Positions 37,478 through 46,175 of a stretch of DNA of 64,000 nt are shown piece after piece (position 1 is the first letter of the stretch; the number at the start of each line of letters is the position of its first letter). This stretch comes from JTS-RE37 sp963756115. GTDB lineage: Bacteria > Bacteroidota > Bacteroidia > Flavobacteriales > Flavobacteriaceae. The stretch spans positions 186,001 to 250,000 of the forward strand of contig CAVWMN010000010.1 in assembly GCA_963756115.1 (NCBI GenBank), given 5' to 3'. The position numbers and the translations under genes were made by a program. A model generated the notes under the pieces. The model saw only the letters and a list, made by a program, of their open reading frames with translations. It was not told the DNA's origin and made no database searches.

Positions 37478-37996
37478 CTAAAGGGTGTTGCCGTCCATGT
37501 CTATTTTTAGATTTTTTCGCTTCCCGTCTTTCCGGAGTTGTAAGACGCAGGTTTTCTTAACCTCTTTGTCATGGTAGTAATTAACGAGATAGGCATCGGA
37601 ATGGATGCTCCATCCCGGATTTTTGCTGTAAATCTTATTCCTGACATTATAGGGCAAGGTTATATTTTTAAACCTTTCAGTGGTTTCCATTATTTTGCCC
37701 TTGCTGTCATAAGTGGCAATAATACTGCCATTGCTATGGGAAAATATCACTTCAAAAGCTTCAAAATCTTCGTCGTATACAGAAGATTCAGTGATATTGA
37801 ATCGGGCGGCTTTACTTTCGAGGTTTTTGACAAATTCAGGCAGGTTTTCATCCTCAACAGAATTTAAATAATTCATGTTAAGCGGGGTAACGGTTACGCC
37901 TTCCAGAACTACCTTGTCAGATTCACTGTTGACAGGCTGTGAGAAGCCTGTGATACTCAGGCCCATTGCGATTAGATTGATGAATACTTTTTTCAT
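37478..37996 (-). CDS. Small secreted protein, unknown function
   Basis: A 172-aa protein with a signal peptide (MKKVFINLIAMGLSITGFSQ). The mature part reads VVLEGVTVTPLNMNYLNSVE and ends in a strand-rich portion with IIATYDSKGKIMETTERFKN and VNYYHDKEVKKTCVLQLRKD. The strand pattern loosely recalls PepSY-like exported domains of Bacteroidota, but this is not certain. It is monocistronic with a clear terminator behind it. The promoter is not recognisable. Confidence 0.6.
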   Translation of the reverse strand: MKKVFINLIAMGLSITGFSQPVNSESDKVVLEGVTVTPLNMNYLNSVEDENLPEFVKNLESKAARFNITESSVYDEDFEAFEVIFSHSNGSIIATYDSKGKIMETTERFKNITLPYNVRNKIYSKNPGWSIHSDAYLVNYYHDKEVKKTCVLQLRKDGKRKNLKIDMDGNTL

Positions 37997-38390
37997 GATT
38001 TATGGTTTAAGGATTAATATTAGCGGTGGAGGCCATATCAATCGCAGAAAACTTAAAGCATAGAAAAACTGGTGAAGAATACATTTTTTGATTGACATGA
38101 TTGATGAATTTGGTACTACAAAATTGATTACTTAAATATAGAAAATTGCGGGCTATCATCTATGGAGAAGGTCCGTTATTTAACATTTACACCCCCATAT
38201 TGGCTTATAATTAACAATATTATATAGGAAACTACCGAAATCTGCCGTTTTTTTCTTAGCCTTTTCGTTATCCGGGTTAAAAGATATCCGCAAGTGGTCC
38301 GAAGGCCTGGCCAGAGTTATCGGGATGAATTTAGTCATCCGAATAGAAAGGCAGGTGTAGGAATGCGTATTTTTACTGAAATCTTAGTGT
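37997..38390. other. Intergenic spacer upstream of the menI-menF pair
   Basis: A 394-base AT-rich spacer between divergent genes. It contains no convincing reading frame, tRNA or consensus promoter. One imperfect hairpin (CGGGATGA near 38318 with TCATCCG near 38335) has no T-run and is not a terminator. Confidence 0.4.
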
Positions 38391-38813
38391 ATGAACGACT
38401 ATCATAAAAAAATATTGAAAATTTGCAATGATGTTCGAAAGAATACCCTGATGGAAACCCTTGAGATTGAATATATCGATGTGGGGGAAAACTTTATGGT
38501 TGCCCGGATGCCCGTTACACCCCGGGTCCATCAACCTGATGGGGTACTGCATGGAGGTGCTACAGTGGCACTGGCAGAAAGTGTTGCCAGTGCAGCTTCC
38601 TATGTATTCCTGGATGGGCAGAAATATTTTGTGCGTGGGATTGAAATAGCTGCGAACCATGTAAAAAGCATCCGGGAGGGATTTGTAATAGCCAGGGCAA
38701 CACTAATGCATAAAGGCAGGACTACCCAATTATGGGATATCCGTATCAGTGACGAACAGGATAACCTTATTTCGAGTTGCAAACTTACCACCATTGCATT
38801 AGAACGTAAATAA
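38391..38813 (+). CDS. menI: 1,4-dihydroxy-2-naphthoyl-CoA hydrolase (hotdog thioesterase)
   Basis: A 140-aa hotdog-fold protein that follows E. coli MenI (YdiI) closely: MPVTPRVHQPDGVLHGGATV with the catalytic glutamate in LAES, then IEIAANHVKSIREG and a final SCKLTTIAL. MenI releases dihydroxynaphthoate from its CoA ester just before MenA. Context supports this: the menF start follows its stop with no gap (TAAATG), and menD, menA, menC and menE lie downstream. Related PaaI-type thioesterases are the alternative, but the location favours menaquinone synthesis. Confidence 0.8.
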   Translation: MNDYHKKILKICNDVRKNTLMETLEIEYIDVGENFMVARMPVTPRVHQPDGVLHGGATVALAESVASAASYVFLDGQKYFVRGIEIAANHVKSIREGFVIARATLMHKGRTTQLWDIRISDEQDNLISSCKLTTIALERK

Positions 38814-39878
38814 ATGCTTCAGCTTCTGAAAAAAGCCCGGGAACAGTACGGGTCTAACCTCCCTTTTGTAGTATACCACAAGCCTGGGGAAGACTGCGCA
38901 ACTGGAATATTCCAGGCGGATTCCAAACTGCATCCAATCGGCGACTATACAAGATCAGGATTCGTATTTGCACCCTTCGACCTTCAGCAGCATGGTACGC
39001 TGATAATTCCGGATCAAATCCTGACAATGGACCTCGAAATTCCCACAGGCCACGTAATTACTGCAGGGAATGCTGGGGTGGCAGGGCAGGATTCTTTGGC
39101 AAAGCAACTACATCTCCAACTGGTTCAGAAAGGCATTAGCGCCATAAAAAAGGGCATCCTAAAAAAAGTAGTGCTTTCGCGTTGTTTTGATGTTGAAAGC
39201 CCTTTTTCCCCGTTTGATTTGTTCAGCCGGCTGACTGCAGCATATTCCCAGGCCTTTTCCTACCTCTGGTACCATCCGAAGATCGGTATGTGGATGGGTG
39301 CATCACCGGAATTATTGCTACATTCAGATCGGGAAACCCTGAACAGCATATCCCTTGCAGGAACCCTGAGACGCGAGGAGGGAAAGGAACCTTCCTGGGG
39401 TCCGAAGGAGCGGCGGGAGCAGGAAATGGTAACAGATTATATCACCGGCTGCCTGTCTCCTTATCTGGAAGAAATGGAAGTTTCCAGACCGGAGACGGTA
39501 AAAGCCGGGTCTTTGTGGCATCTGAAGTCTTCCATCCGGGGGACCTTGAAGCATCAGGGGCTGCAACCTATCCTGGCCGCTCTGCATCCTACCCCTGCTG
39601 TATGTGGGATGCCGGTTGAAATGGCAAAGGGGTTTATCCTGGATGCTGAGCTGTACGACCGGGAATTTTATACAGGATTCCTTGGGGAAGTACACTGGGG
39701 AAGCGCGCAGCAAACTGATCTGTACGTTAATCTCCGGTGTATGAAAATACAGCATGGACGGGCTACGGTTTTTGTTGGCGGTGGCATCACGTCAGATTCC
39801 GATCCCCAAAAGGAATGGGAGGAAACCGTGGCAAAAAGCGAAACCATGTTGAAGGTGTTAGGATATTCGGAAGATTGA
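38814..39878 (+). CDS. menF: Isochorismate synthase
   Basis: A 354-aa member of the chorismate-binding family. The C-terminal half has the family motifs KVVLSRCFDVE, WMGASPELLL, SLAGTLRREEG, HLKSSIRG, HPTPAVCGMP and YTGFLGEV. It converts chorismate to isochorismate, the entry to menaquinone. It is shorter at the N-terminus than E. coli MenF. Its ATG directly follows the menI stop. It could in principle serve a siderophore pathway, but menD follows 40 bases later. Confidence 0.92.
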   Translation: MLQLLKKAREQYGSNLPFVVYHKPGEDCATGIFQADSKLHPIGDYTRSGFVFAPFDLQQHGTLIIPDQILTMDLEIPTGHVITAGNAGVAGQDSLAKQLHLQLVQKGISAIKKGILKKVVLSRCFDVESPFSPFDLFSRLTAAYSQAFSYLWYHPKIGMWMGASPELLLHSDRETLNSISLAGTLRREEGKEPSWGPKERREQEMVTDYITGCLSPYLEEMEVSRPETVKAGSLWHLKSSIRGTLKHQGLQPILAALHPTPAVCGMPVEMAKGFILDAELYDREFYTGFLGEVHWGSAQQTDLYVNLRCMKIQHGRATVFVGGGITSDSDPQKEWEETVAKSETMLKVLGYSED

Positions 39879-39879
39879 T

Positions 39880-39910
39880 TGGGTCAGGAAAATCTTCCGC
39901 CGTATTTTTG
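39880..39910 (+). promoter_or_regulatory. menD promoter, Bacteroidota type
   Basis: TTG at 39880-39882 and TATTTTTG at 39903-39910, spaced by 20 bases. The menD ATG is only 8 bases past the -7 box, so the transcript would be leaderless or nearly so. It begins just after the menF stop, so menD can be expressed apart from menIF. Confidence 0.65.
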
Positions 39911-39918
39911 CAGGGTTT

Positions 39919-41649
39919 ATGAAATATACCAATGTCCCGCTCGCACAGTCTGTTGTCTTCCACTGCAAAACAAAGGGCATAGACCGGATCGTTATTTCAC
40001 CGGGCTCCCGAAATGCGCCGCTGACTATAGGTTTTACAGAAGATCCCTTCTTCAGCTGTTTCAGTATTGTTGATGAAAGGTGCGCGGCCTTTTTTGCACT
40101 TGGCCTCGCCCAGCAATCCCGGAAGCCGGTCGCCCTGGTCTGCACTTCAGGCAGTGCGCTGCTGAATTATTATCCTGCGATAGCGGAGGCGTTTTACAGC
40201 GACATCCCTCTGGTAGTGATTTCTGCCGACCGGCCGGCCCATAAGATCGATATTGGCGACGGGCAGACCATACGGCAGGAAAATGTCTTTGAAAACCATA
40301 TCCTTTATTCTGCAAACCTAAAGGATGATTTTCCACCAGCGCAGCCGGAAAGGATGGAGGCCGGGAAGGAACATTCCGTTTTGGAAATAAGAAGCGGAAA
40401 CGACGTCTTGCTCAACACCGCAATCAACAGGGCTATTGAATTCCGGGGACCGGTCCATATCAATGTGCCTATGGAAGAACCGCTGTACAATACCACGGAC
40501 CACTTGTCCATATCCCCGGTGGTGATACCCTGTAAAGTCCCTGAGGCGGAGGTAGTCCAGGATCTTCAAACGTACACAGATCAATGGGATGCCGCGCCCC
40601 GAAAAATGGTATTGGTTGGTGTAAATATGCCCGGGACGGTAGGGCAGGAGGTGTTGCAGCTCCTGGCCCGGGATAACTCGGTCCTGGTTTTTACCGAAAC
40701 AACTTCCAACGTACACCATAAAAGGTTTTTCCCAAGTATCGACAGCATCATTGCCCCAATTGAAAAATCTGACAGGAGTCAAATGCTCTTTGAAGCGCTG
40801 CGTCCCAATATTTTATTGACATTCGGTGGCATGGTGGTATCCAAAAAAGTAAAAGCATTCCTCCGGAAGTACAAACCCGACCTACACTGGCATGTTGACC
40901 CCTGGAAGGCAAACGATACTTTTTTCAGCCTCACCCGGCATTTCAGGATGGACATAAATTCTTTTTTACTTCCCCTGCTGAAGCGATCGCTTGCCAGGGA
41001 AAGCAACTACAAGACCGGATGGGAGCGCGTAAAAAATTCATATGAATCGAAGCGGGAAAAATACCTGGCTGAAAGCCCGTTTTCAGATTTCGTGGCCTTC
41101 GGGCAGATATTAAAAAATATCCCCCGTGGCTACCAGTTGCAACTGGCCAACAGCTCCGCAGTTCGCTATACGCAACTTTTTGAAATGGACAGTTCCATTA
41201 CGGTGTATTGCAACAGGGGCACCAGCGGCATTGATGGGAGCACCTCCACGGCCATTGGCTCCTCAATTTACGAAAATTCCCCTACGGTACTGCTGACCGG
41301 TGACTTAAGCTTTCTCTATGACAGCAATGCACTCTGGAATGCGTATCTCAGGCCTGATTTTCGGATCATATTGATCAACAACGGGGGCGGGGGTATCTTT
41401 AGGATCCTCCCGGGAAAAGAGGAAACAGAAAATTTTAAAAACTTTTTTGAAACGGTCCAGGAATACGATATGGGAAAGCTCAGTGATTTTTACGGCCTGG
41501 AGCATACACGGGTCACCGACCGGGAAAGTTTAGAAGCTGCCTTAGCTTTATTTTACCTCCCAGGTGATACCTGCAGGGTGCTCGAAGTTTGTACACCCCG
41601 CTTGGTAAATGATAAAATTTTGCTTGGATACTTTGATTTTATATCTTAG
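39919..41649 (+). CDS. menD: SEPHCHC synthase (thiamine-diphosphate enzyme)
   Basis: A 576-aa protein of MenD length. It has VVISPGSRNAPLTIGFTEDP at the N-terminus, LVCTSGSALLNYYPAI, ISADRPAHKIDIGDGQTIRQ, and in the ThDP-binding domain NRGTSGIDGS, LTGDLSFLYD and NNGGGGIFRILPG. It joins 2-oxoglutarate to isochorismate in menaquinone synthesis. In many relatives menB follows close by; here a DUF2853 gene follows after 39 bases and menB is absent from the window. Confidence 0.97.
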   Translation: MKYTNVPLAQSVVFHCKTKGIDRIVISPGSRNAPLTIGFTEDPFFSCFSIVDERCAAFFALGLAQQSRKPVALVCTSGSALLNYYPAIAEAFYSDIPLVVISADRPAHKIDIGDGQTIRQENVFENHILYSANLKDDFPPAQPERMEAGKEHSVLEIRSGNDVLLNTAINRAIEFRGPVHINVPMEEPLYNTTDHLSISPVVIPCKVPEAEVVQDLQTYTDQWDAAPRKMVLVGVNMPGTVGQEVLQLLARDNSVLVFTETTSNVHHKRFFPSIDSIIAPIEKSDRSQMLFEALRPNILLTFGGMVVSKKVKAFLRKYKPDLHWHVDPWKANDTFFSLTRHFRMDINSFLLPLLKRSLARESNYKTGWERVKNSYESKREKYLAESPFSDFVAFGQILKNIPRGYQLQLANSSAVRYTQLFEMDSSITVYCNRGTSGIDGSTSTAIGSSIYENSPTVLLTGDLSFLYDSNALWNAYLRPDFRIILINNGGGGIFRILPGKEETENFKNFFETVQEYDMGKLSDFYGLEHTRVTDRESLEAALALFYLPGDTCRVLEVCTPRLVNDKILLGYFDFIS

Positions 41650-41688
41650 GCCACTCCTCATTTAATTATCAAACAATAACTAAAAATT

Positions 41689-42030
41689 ATGGGCAAAAGG
41701 GATGAATTAATTGCGCAGTATGCTGCTGACATCAAAGCTAAATTTGGGGAAACCCCAAACATGGACCTGTTAGAAAAAGTCACGGTAGGGCTCGGACCGT
41801 CCATTTACAGGTCGGATGCTTCCAAGGTCTCTGGTTCGGATGATAAGGAGCTGGAAACAGTTAAGCAAAATTTCCTCATCAAAAAACTCGGAATGTCAGA
41901 CAGTCCCAAACTCATGGAAGGCATAAAAAGTATGCTTGACCAATACGGCTCTTCCAACAGGAACAAACACCGGGCAGTAGTATATTATATGCTGGCCAGG
42001 CATTTCAAAAAGGAAGCAGCGTATAAATAA
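41689..42030 (+). CDS. DUF2853 family protein
   Basis: A small soluble 113-aa protein matching DUF2853: DELIAQYAADIKAKFGE, a central GPSIYRSDASKVSGSDDKEL and NRNKHRAVVYYMLARHF at the end. It is helical, cytoplasmic and of unknown function, and often found near menD in Flavobacteriia (family knowledge, not checked here). It probably shares the menD transcript, which a hairpin behind it can end. Confidence 0.85.
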   Translation: MGKRDELIAQYAADIKAKFGETPNMDLLEKVTVGLGPSIYRSDASKVSGSDDKELETVKQNFLIKKLGMSDSPKLMEGIKSMLDQYGSSNRNKHRAVVYYMLARHFKKEAAYK

Positions 42031-42050
42031 GAAGCTGCAAGCCGCTTACA

Positions 42051-42097
42051 CCTGTGACAACATGCCTGCAACTTGCAAGGTGTTACAGGGTTTTTTT
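42051..42097 (+). terminator. Probable terminator after the menD-DUF2853 unit
   Basis: CCTGTGACA (42051-42059) pairs with TGTTACAGG (42081-42089), 9 bp with one G-U pair, followed by a run of seven T at 42091-42097. The 21-base loop is longer than usual. Confidence 0.6.
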
Positions 42098-42237
42098 GCC
42101 ATCACGTTGAATATTCTGTATCTATTTTGGCATTGACCTCTGGATGGGGTAACTTTTTACTTCCTGTTTTTTTTGTATTACCGGAATTGTAAGCCCCTAA
42201 AATTTTCAAATGGCGGCATTAAATGTACCTTTGCTGC

Positions 42238-43068
42238 ATGATTGAACTGGGAAATTACAACACGCTTAAAATCCTGAGGTCGACCAGCGTGGGTCTGTTT
42301 TTGGGAGATGAAGATGTGGACGACTTATTATTGCCCACCAAGTATGTACCAGCAGATTTTGAGATAGGGGACAACCTGACTGTTTTTTGTTATCTCGACA
42401 ACGAGGAGAGGCCAATTGCGACCACCCTTAAACCCTATATAAAACGAAATGATTTTGGCTACCTGAGGGTTGCCGAAGTAACTGATTATGGGGCCTTTAT
42501 GGACTGGGGACTGGAGAAACACCTTTTGGTTCCGTTCCGGGAGCAGCGTATCAAAATGACGGCAGGAGAGTGGCATGTAGTCCATTGTTATCTCGATGAA
42601 AAATCGTTTCGGCTGGTGGCATCAACCCGACTGAACAAATACCTGGATACGGAGCCAGGCGAACTTGCAGCAGGGGATGAAGTAAAATTGCTGGTCAGCA
42701 GGAAATCAGACCTTGGGTGGGATGTTATTGTCAACAATCGCCTGAAAGGCCTGGTCTTTGAAAATGAGGTTTTCCAAAAACTGGAAGTTGGGGATTTTCT
42801 CCCCGGATATGTAAAAAATATACGCCCGGACGGCAAATTGGATATTATTTTGCAACCTTTGGGCGTTAAAATATTGGAACCCGCCGCGCAGAAGATCTAT
42901 GACCGGCTGATTGAAGCGGAAGGAATGCTCAGGGTACATGATAAATCGGACCCGGAAGACATAAAAGCCCTTTTTCAGATGAGCAAGAAAACCTTTAAAA
43001 AGGCAATTGGAACGTTGTACAGGGAACGTAAAATTGAGATCCGTGAAGATGGTATCTATAGATTATAG
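42238..43068 (+). CDS. cvfB: CvfB-like S1 RNA-binding protein
   Basis: A 276-aa protein from the ATG at 42238. A -7 box TACCTTTG lies at 42226-42233, so the earlier in-frame ATG at 42223 lies upstream of transcription, and the start is near-leaderless. The protein follows the CvfB plan: several S1-type OB folds (LRVAEVTDYGAFMDWGLEKH and LGWDVIVNNRLKGLVFENEV) and a C-terminal winged-helix part (KALFQMSKKTFKKAIGTLYR). CvfB binds RNA and affects expression of virulence genes in Firmicutes; the role in Bacteroidota is unknown. Confidence 0.88.
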   Translation: MIELGNYNTLKILRSTSVGLFLGDEDVDDLLLPTKYVPADFEIGDNLTVFCYLDNEERPIATTLKPYIKRNDFGYLRVAEVTDYGAFMDWGLEKHLLVPFREQRIKMTAGEWHVVHCYLDEKSFRLVASTRLNKYLDTEPGELAAGDEVKLLVSRKSDLGWDVIVNNRLKGLVFENEVFQKLEVGDFLPGYVKNIRPDGKLDIILQPLGVKILEPAAQKIYDRLIEAEGMLRVHDKSDPEDIKALFQMSKKTFKKAIGTLYRERKIEIREDGIYRL

Positions 43069-43114
43069 TACTTTAAATTAAATTATACCGTTAAATATAT
43101 AGAAGCATTATTGG

Positions 43115-43146
43115 TTTGCTGATTTTTAAGAATTTATTTACATTTA
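43115..43146 (+). promoter_or_regulatory. Promoter in front of the SPOR-like gene
   Basis: TTTG at 43115-43118 and TACATTTA at 43139-43146 (one mismatch to TAnnTTTG), spaced by 20 bases. It lies 30 bases before the SPOR-like gene, which menA follows directly, so it may drive both. Confidence 0.55.
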
Positions 43147-43175
43147 TCACCACCACCCCCTAAACCTGTATAACA

Positions 43176-43772
43176 ATGCCGTTTATTGAAGAGAGTGATT
43201 TACTGGAATTGCATAAGGATATAGACAAAGCCCAGATCATTAACGAACGCCTGCTGGACCAGATCAAGTTTAAAAACAAGGAACTAAAAAGAAGTAAAAT
43301 TCAACGCAACTTACTGGCTGCAACAACAACCTTATTTCTAATAGGAGCACTGGCCGTATTTTCATTTTCGGCAGGGATGAGCAGTTCAAAAGGGATCGAT
43401 AACCAGAATTTACTGGTGTCTATCGATAGCCTGGATGCGGTTAAGTCAAGGATAGACAACTTACGACATCAAAATGAAGAGCTTAGCCTGGTAAAGGAGT
43501 TTTACCTGGCCAAAAAATTCCTCGATAAGGAGAAGATCTATTCCGTCCAGATCAAATCATTTGTAGACAACAATGTTACCCTGGCTTCAGAAGCGCTGAC
43601 CAATACGATGTTCGTCAAGACAAACCCGTTCTATTCGTATTCACTTGGAAATTTTGAAACTTTGACCGAAGCACAATTATTCCGCAAACAATTGGTTGAC
43701 ATGGGTTTCCAGGATGCTTTCGTCGCATCATACAGGGACGGAAAACGTGTTCAAATAGAAGACCCTTACTAG
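43176..43772 (+). CDS. Membrane-anchored SPOR-like domain protein
   Basis: A 198-aa protein with a charged cytoplasmic N-terminus (about 45 residues), one membrane helix (about residues 48-68), a coiled-coil stretch (SRIDNLRHQNEELSLVKEFY) and a C-terminal domain. The latter, IYSVQIKSFVDNNVTL followed by SYSLGNFETLTEAQLFRKQL and FQDAFVASYRDGKRV, has the SPOR strand-helix order. SPOR domains bind denuded peptidoglycan at the division site. The topology is type II, with SPOR in the periplasm, as in FtsN-like proteins. Its stop is one base from the menA start. Confidence 0.75.
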   Translation: MPFIEESDLLELHKDIDKAQIINERLLDQIKFKNKELKRSKIQRNLLAATTTLFLIGALAVFSFSAGMSSSKGIDNQNLLVSIDSLDAVKSRIDNLRHQNEELSLVKEFYLAKKFLDKEKIYSVQIKSFVDNNVTLASEALTNTMFVKTNPFYSYSLGNFETLTEAQLFRKQLVDMGFQDAFVASYRDGKRVQIEDPY

Positions 43773-43773
43773 T

Positions 43774-44682
43774 TTGTCAAAAGTAAAGGCCTGGCTTAGT
43801 GCAGCGCGCCTCCGAACTTTACCGCTATCCATTTCAGGGATCATAGTGGGTACCGCAATGGCGAACCACCAGGGATATTTCGATACCGCAATATTCATAC
43901 TGGCATTGCTGGCCACTGTAGGTTTTCAGGTTACCTCCAATTTTGCAAACGATTATGGAGACGGGGTAAAGGGTACAGATAATGAAACCAGGATAGGCCC
44001 GAAGCGCACCTATCAGAGCGGACTGCTTTCCAGGAAGGCCCTTAAGAATGGCGTGCTGGTATCCCTGGGTTTGGATTTCCTTATTGTGGCTTTGCTTTTA
44101 TATGTCTCATTTGCAGGGCATCCGATCGGTTATTTGCTGCTTTTTTCGGCCCTTGCACTAGCCTGTGGCTGGGCTGCCATCTATTATACGGTGGGCAAAC
44201 GGGCATATGGCTATAAAGGTTGGGGCGATGTATTTGTGTTCTGTTTTTTTGGGTTGGTCGGTGTATTGGGTTCTATGTTCCTGTACACCAAATTCATTAC
44301 ACCGGTAGCTATACTCCCGGCTGTATCCATAGGTTTGCTGAGTACGGCAGTCCTGAATCTCAACAACCTGAGGGATTATGAGTCGGACAAAAGGTCCAAT
44401 AAAAATACGCTGGTTGTCAGCATGGGAATAGCCGGGGGCAAAGTATATCATTCCATACTCATCGTGGCGGCATTTGTTGCCATACTGGCATATGTAAGCT
44501 ACGAATTCAACAATTGGCTGAACCTACTTTGCCTGCTGGCCTTCATCCCCATATTTGACCACCTGCTAACCGTACAACGGGTTAAAGACCCGGTGAATTT
44601 TGATCCTGAACTCAAAAAACTGGCGCTTAGCACCTCCTTGCTGGCGATCCTTTTTTATATTGGGTATAATTATTTTTTGTAA
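43774..44682 (+). CDS. menA: 1,4-dihydroxy-2-naphthoate polyprenyltransferase
   Basis: A 302-aa UbiA-family membrane protein with about eight to nine hydrophobic helices. It starts SKVKAWLSAARLRTLPLSIS and has the two aspartate motifs, NDYGDGVKGTDNE and NNLRDYESDKRSNKNT, which bind magnesium and the prenyl diphosphate. It joins the polyprenyl tail to dihydroxynaphthoate in the inner membrane. The start codon is TTG at 43774, one base after the stop of the SPOR-like gene, so it is probably translationally coupled. Confidence 0.95.
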   Translation: MSKVKAWLSAARLRTLPLSISGIIVGTAMANHQGYFDTAIFILALLATVGFQVTSNFANDYGDGVKGTDNETRIGPKRTYQSGLLSRKALKNGVLVSLGLDFLIVALLLYVSFAGHPIGYLLLFSALALACGWAAIYYTVGKRAYGYKGWGDVFVFCFFGLVGVLGSMFLYTKFITPVAILPAVSIGLLSTAVLNLNNLRDYESDKRSNKNTLVVSMGIAGGKVYHSILIVAAFVAILAYVSYEFNNWLNLLCLLAFIPIFDHLLTVQRVKDPVNFDPELKKLALSTSLLAILFYIGYNYFL

Positions 44683-44687
44683 ATTTG
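44660..44687 (+). promoter_or_regulatory. Probable promoter of the LytTR regulator gene
   Basis: TAAATTTG at 44680-44687 is a full -7 match that overlaps the menA stop. A TTG lies at 44660-44662, 17 bases upstream, which is shorter than the usual 19-20. It lies 31 bases before the regulator start. Confidence 0.5.
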
Positions 44688-44718
44688 AAACCACATAACC
44701 ACCTAAACCCCCACGATT

Positions 44719-45471
44719 TTGGAACAACCCATAAAGATTCTGATCGTAGAAGACAATGTGATCATTGCAGACGATATGCAATCAATGCTGGAAGAAATCG
44801 GCTATGAGATTGTTGATAACGTCATCGTTTATGAACAGGCAGAGGAAGTACTGAAAAACAACCATATAGACCTGGTCCTGATCGATATTATCCTCGCTTC
44901 CGAGAAAACAGGGATAGACCTGGGCAAGCATATCCGGGAAAATTATAATATCCCTTTTATTTTTGTTACCTCCAACTCAGACAGGGCAACGGTGGAAAAC
45001 GCCAAAACGGTTAAGCCAAACGGGTACCTTGTGAAACCTTTTGAACAACAAGACCTGTACACCTCCATTGAAATAGCCCTTTCCAATTTTGATTACTCCG
45101 AAAAAGGAGGCCGGCCATCAGGGGATGGGGAGGGTGAAACCATTGTTTCCAACTCAATCCTCAAGGATTCCATCTTTGTGAAGAAACAACACCTGTATTA
45201 CAGGATCCAGTTTGGAGACATACAATTCATAAAGGCTGATAATGTTTATCTGGAGGTCAATACGGTTGATAAAAAATTCCTGGTGCGCTCACCGTTAAAG
45301 GATTACCTGGAGAAACTCCCCAAAAATAAATTCTACAGGGCCCATAAGTCCTATATTGTCAATGTGGATCATATCGATGCCATCAATTCAAAAGACATTC
45401 TGATAAACAATACCCTGATCCCGATCTCCAAGGATTTCAAGGAATTTATCATTTCAGCGATGAACTCATAA
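44719..45471 (+). CDS. LytTR-family response regulator
   Basis: A 250-aa two-domain regulator. The receiver domain has acidic Glu11-Asp12, the phospho-acceptor Asp56 in LVLIDIIL and the conserved lysine in YLVKPFE. A linker rich in glycine and acidic residues follows, then a LytTR DNA-binding domain from about residue 150 (KKQHLYYRIQFGDIQFIKAD to KFYRAHKSYIVNVDHID). It should bind direct repeats near promoters. The start codon is TTG at 44719. The histidine kinase gene lies downstream past a 700-base spacer with a probable RNA, and the two are likely partners. Confidence 0.9.
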   Translation: MEQPIKILIVEDNVIIADDMQSMLEEIGYEIVDNVIVYEQAEEVLKNNHIDLVLIDIILASEKTGIDLGKHIRENYNIPFIFVTSNSDRATVENAKTVKPNGYLVKPFEQQDLYTSIEIALSNFDYSEKGGRPSGDGEGETIVSNSILKDSIFVKKQHLYYRIQFGDIQFIKADNVYLEVNTVDKKFLVRSPLKDYLEKLPKNKFYRAHKSYIVNVDHIDAINSKDILINNTLIPISKDFKEFIISAMNS

Positions 45472-45484
45472 ATCTGTTGACCCT

Positions 45485-45605
45485 GGTCTCAGGTAAGAAG
45501 CCCTGCCTGGTGGCGGCATACTATCCTATTATGCTGCTGCCTACAACCCGACACAGGTTCACAACAATTGTTTGCTACCCATTGCAGCGCTCCTTACTTT
45601 GGCCG
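45485..45605 (+). ncRNA. Candidate structured RNA, long rod (6S-like)
   Basis: The two ends of this 120-base stretch pair along a long imperfect rod: GGTC (45485-45488) with GGCC (45601-45604), GTAAG (45493-45497) with CTTAC (45593-45597), AGC (45499-45501) with GCT (45589-45591) and CTGC (45503-45506) with GCAG (45584-45587). The joints are single mismatches. Inside are a GC-rich hairpin (GGCGGCAT with ATGCTGCT) and an AACAATTGTT palindrome. A rod with an open centre is the shape of 6S RNA, and a flavobacterial 6S class is known. A near-match -7 box TAAATCTG lies at 45469-45476. Strand and class are uncertain; it is not a repeat of the SRP RNA. Confidence 0.45.
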
Positions 45606-46175
45606 TAGGTTTTAGCGATTTATTTTTTAATTTTCATATAGTGTTCTAATAAAAGGCGCTTCCGCCACAGGTAAGACCCTTTTCTGATTTGGAAACCAGG
45701 GGTTTACAAGGTAGAAAAATCAGCGGAACAGCGTTTTTTTGACTTTGAAGGAAAAACCCTAGTCAAGTCAGAAAAAACTGACAATCAGTGCTGTTAGACC
45801 ACCAAAGGGTGTTTTCACAACAGAAATGGGGGGTTATACAACAATATTGCCGAAACCCCGTCAGTTCACGCTATTTTTGAATCACCCAAATGTTACCCTT
45901 TCTTTACCGATTTCTTATCATATCGCAACCTTAAATTATGGTCCTTATTTCAATTGGAAGATCCCGAATATAGGACAGACAGCATGATTTAGGATCAACA
46001 ATATGTTGTTGGCGATGCTATGGTGCCCGGGTTTTTCCCGAATAAGCGGGTATCCTATTTCAGTCACACGTGATTTGTACGTTTTGATACACCACTTATT
46101 CTCCGCCTGTTTGCAACAATAGGCAGGGCCTTCCGTTACATATTGTAATGACAGGATCGGAAAAAGGCCCTAAAA
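45606..46175. other. Long spacer before the histidine kinase gene
   Basis: A 570-base spacer with no convincing reading frame. It is T-rich at 45610-45640 (a possible end for the RNA before it). It contains a small CGGG-TTTTT-CCCG hairpin at 46028-46040, and near its right end a short GCCT/AGGC hairpin (46105-46124) and the larger hairpin listed separately. A near-match -7 box TACGTTTT occurs around 46079-46086. Confidence 0.4.
46126..46170 (+). promoter_or_regulatory. Hairpin in the leader of the histidine kinase gene
   Basis: GGGCCTTCCG (46126-46135) pairs with CGGAA and AGGCCC (46158-46170, with extra unpaired A residues). The loop encloses a second small stem, TTACA with TGTAA (46136-46148). 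The 3' arm ends 5 bases before the ATG at 46176, so folding could hide that start or favour the in-frame ATG at 46215. Confidence 0.5.

Noticed and set aside
45485..45605. Reading the minus strand of the rod-shaped RNA as a second SRP RNA (GTGAACCTGTGTC, GGCAGCAGC)
   Set aside because: Only short stretches resemble SRP domain IV and the tetraloop helix does not form; a clear SRP RNA exists at 1618-1711.
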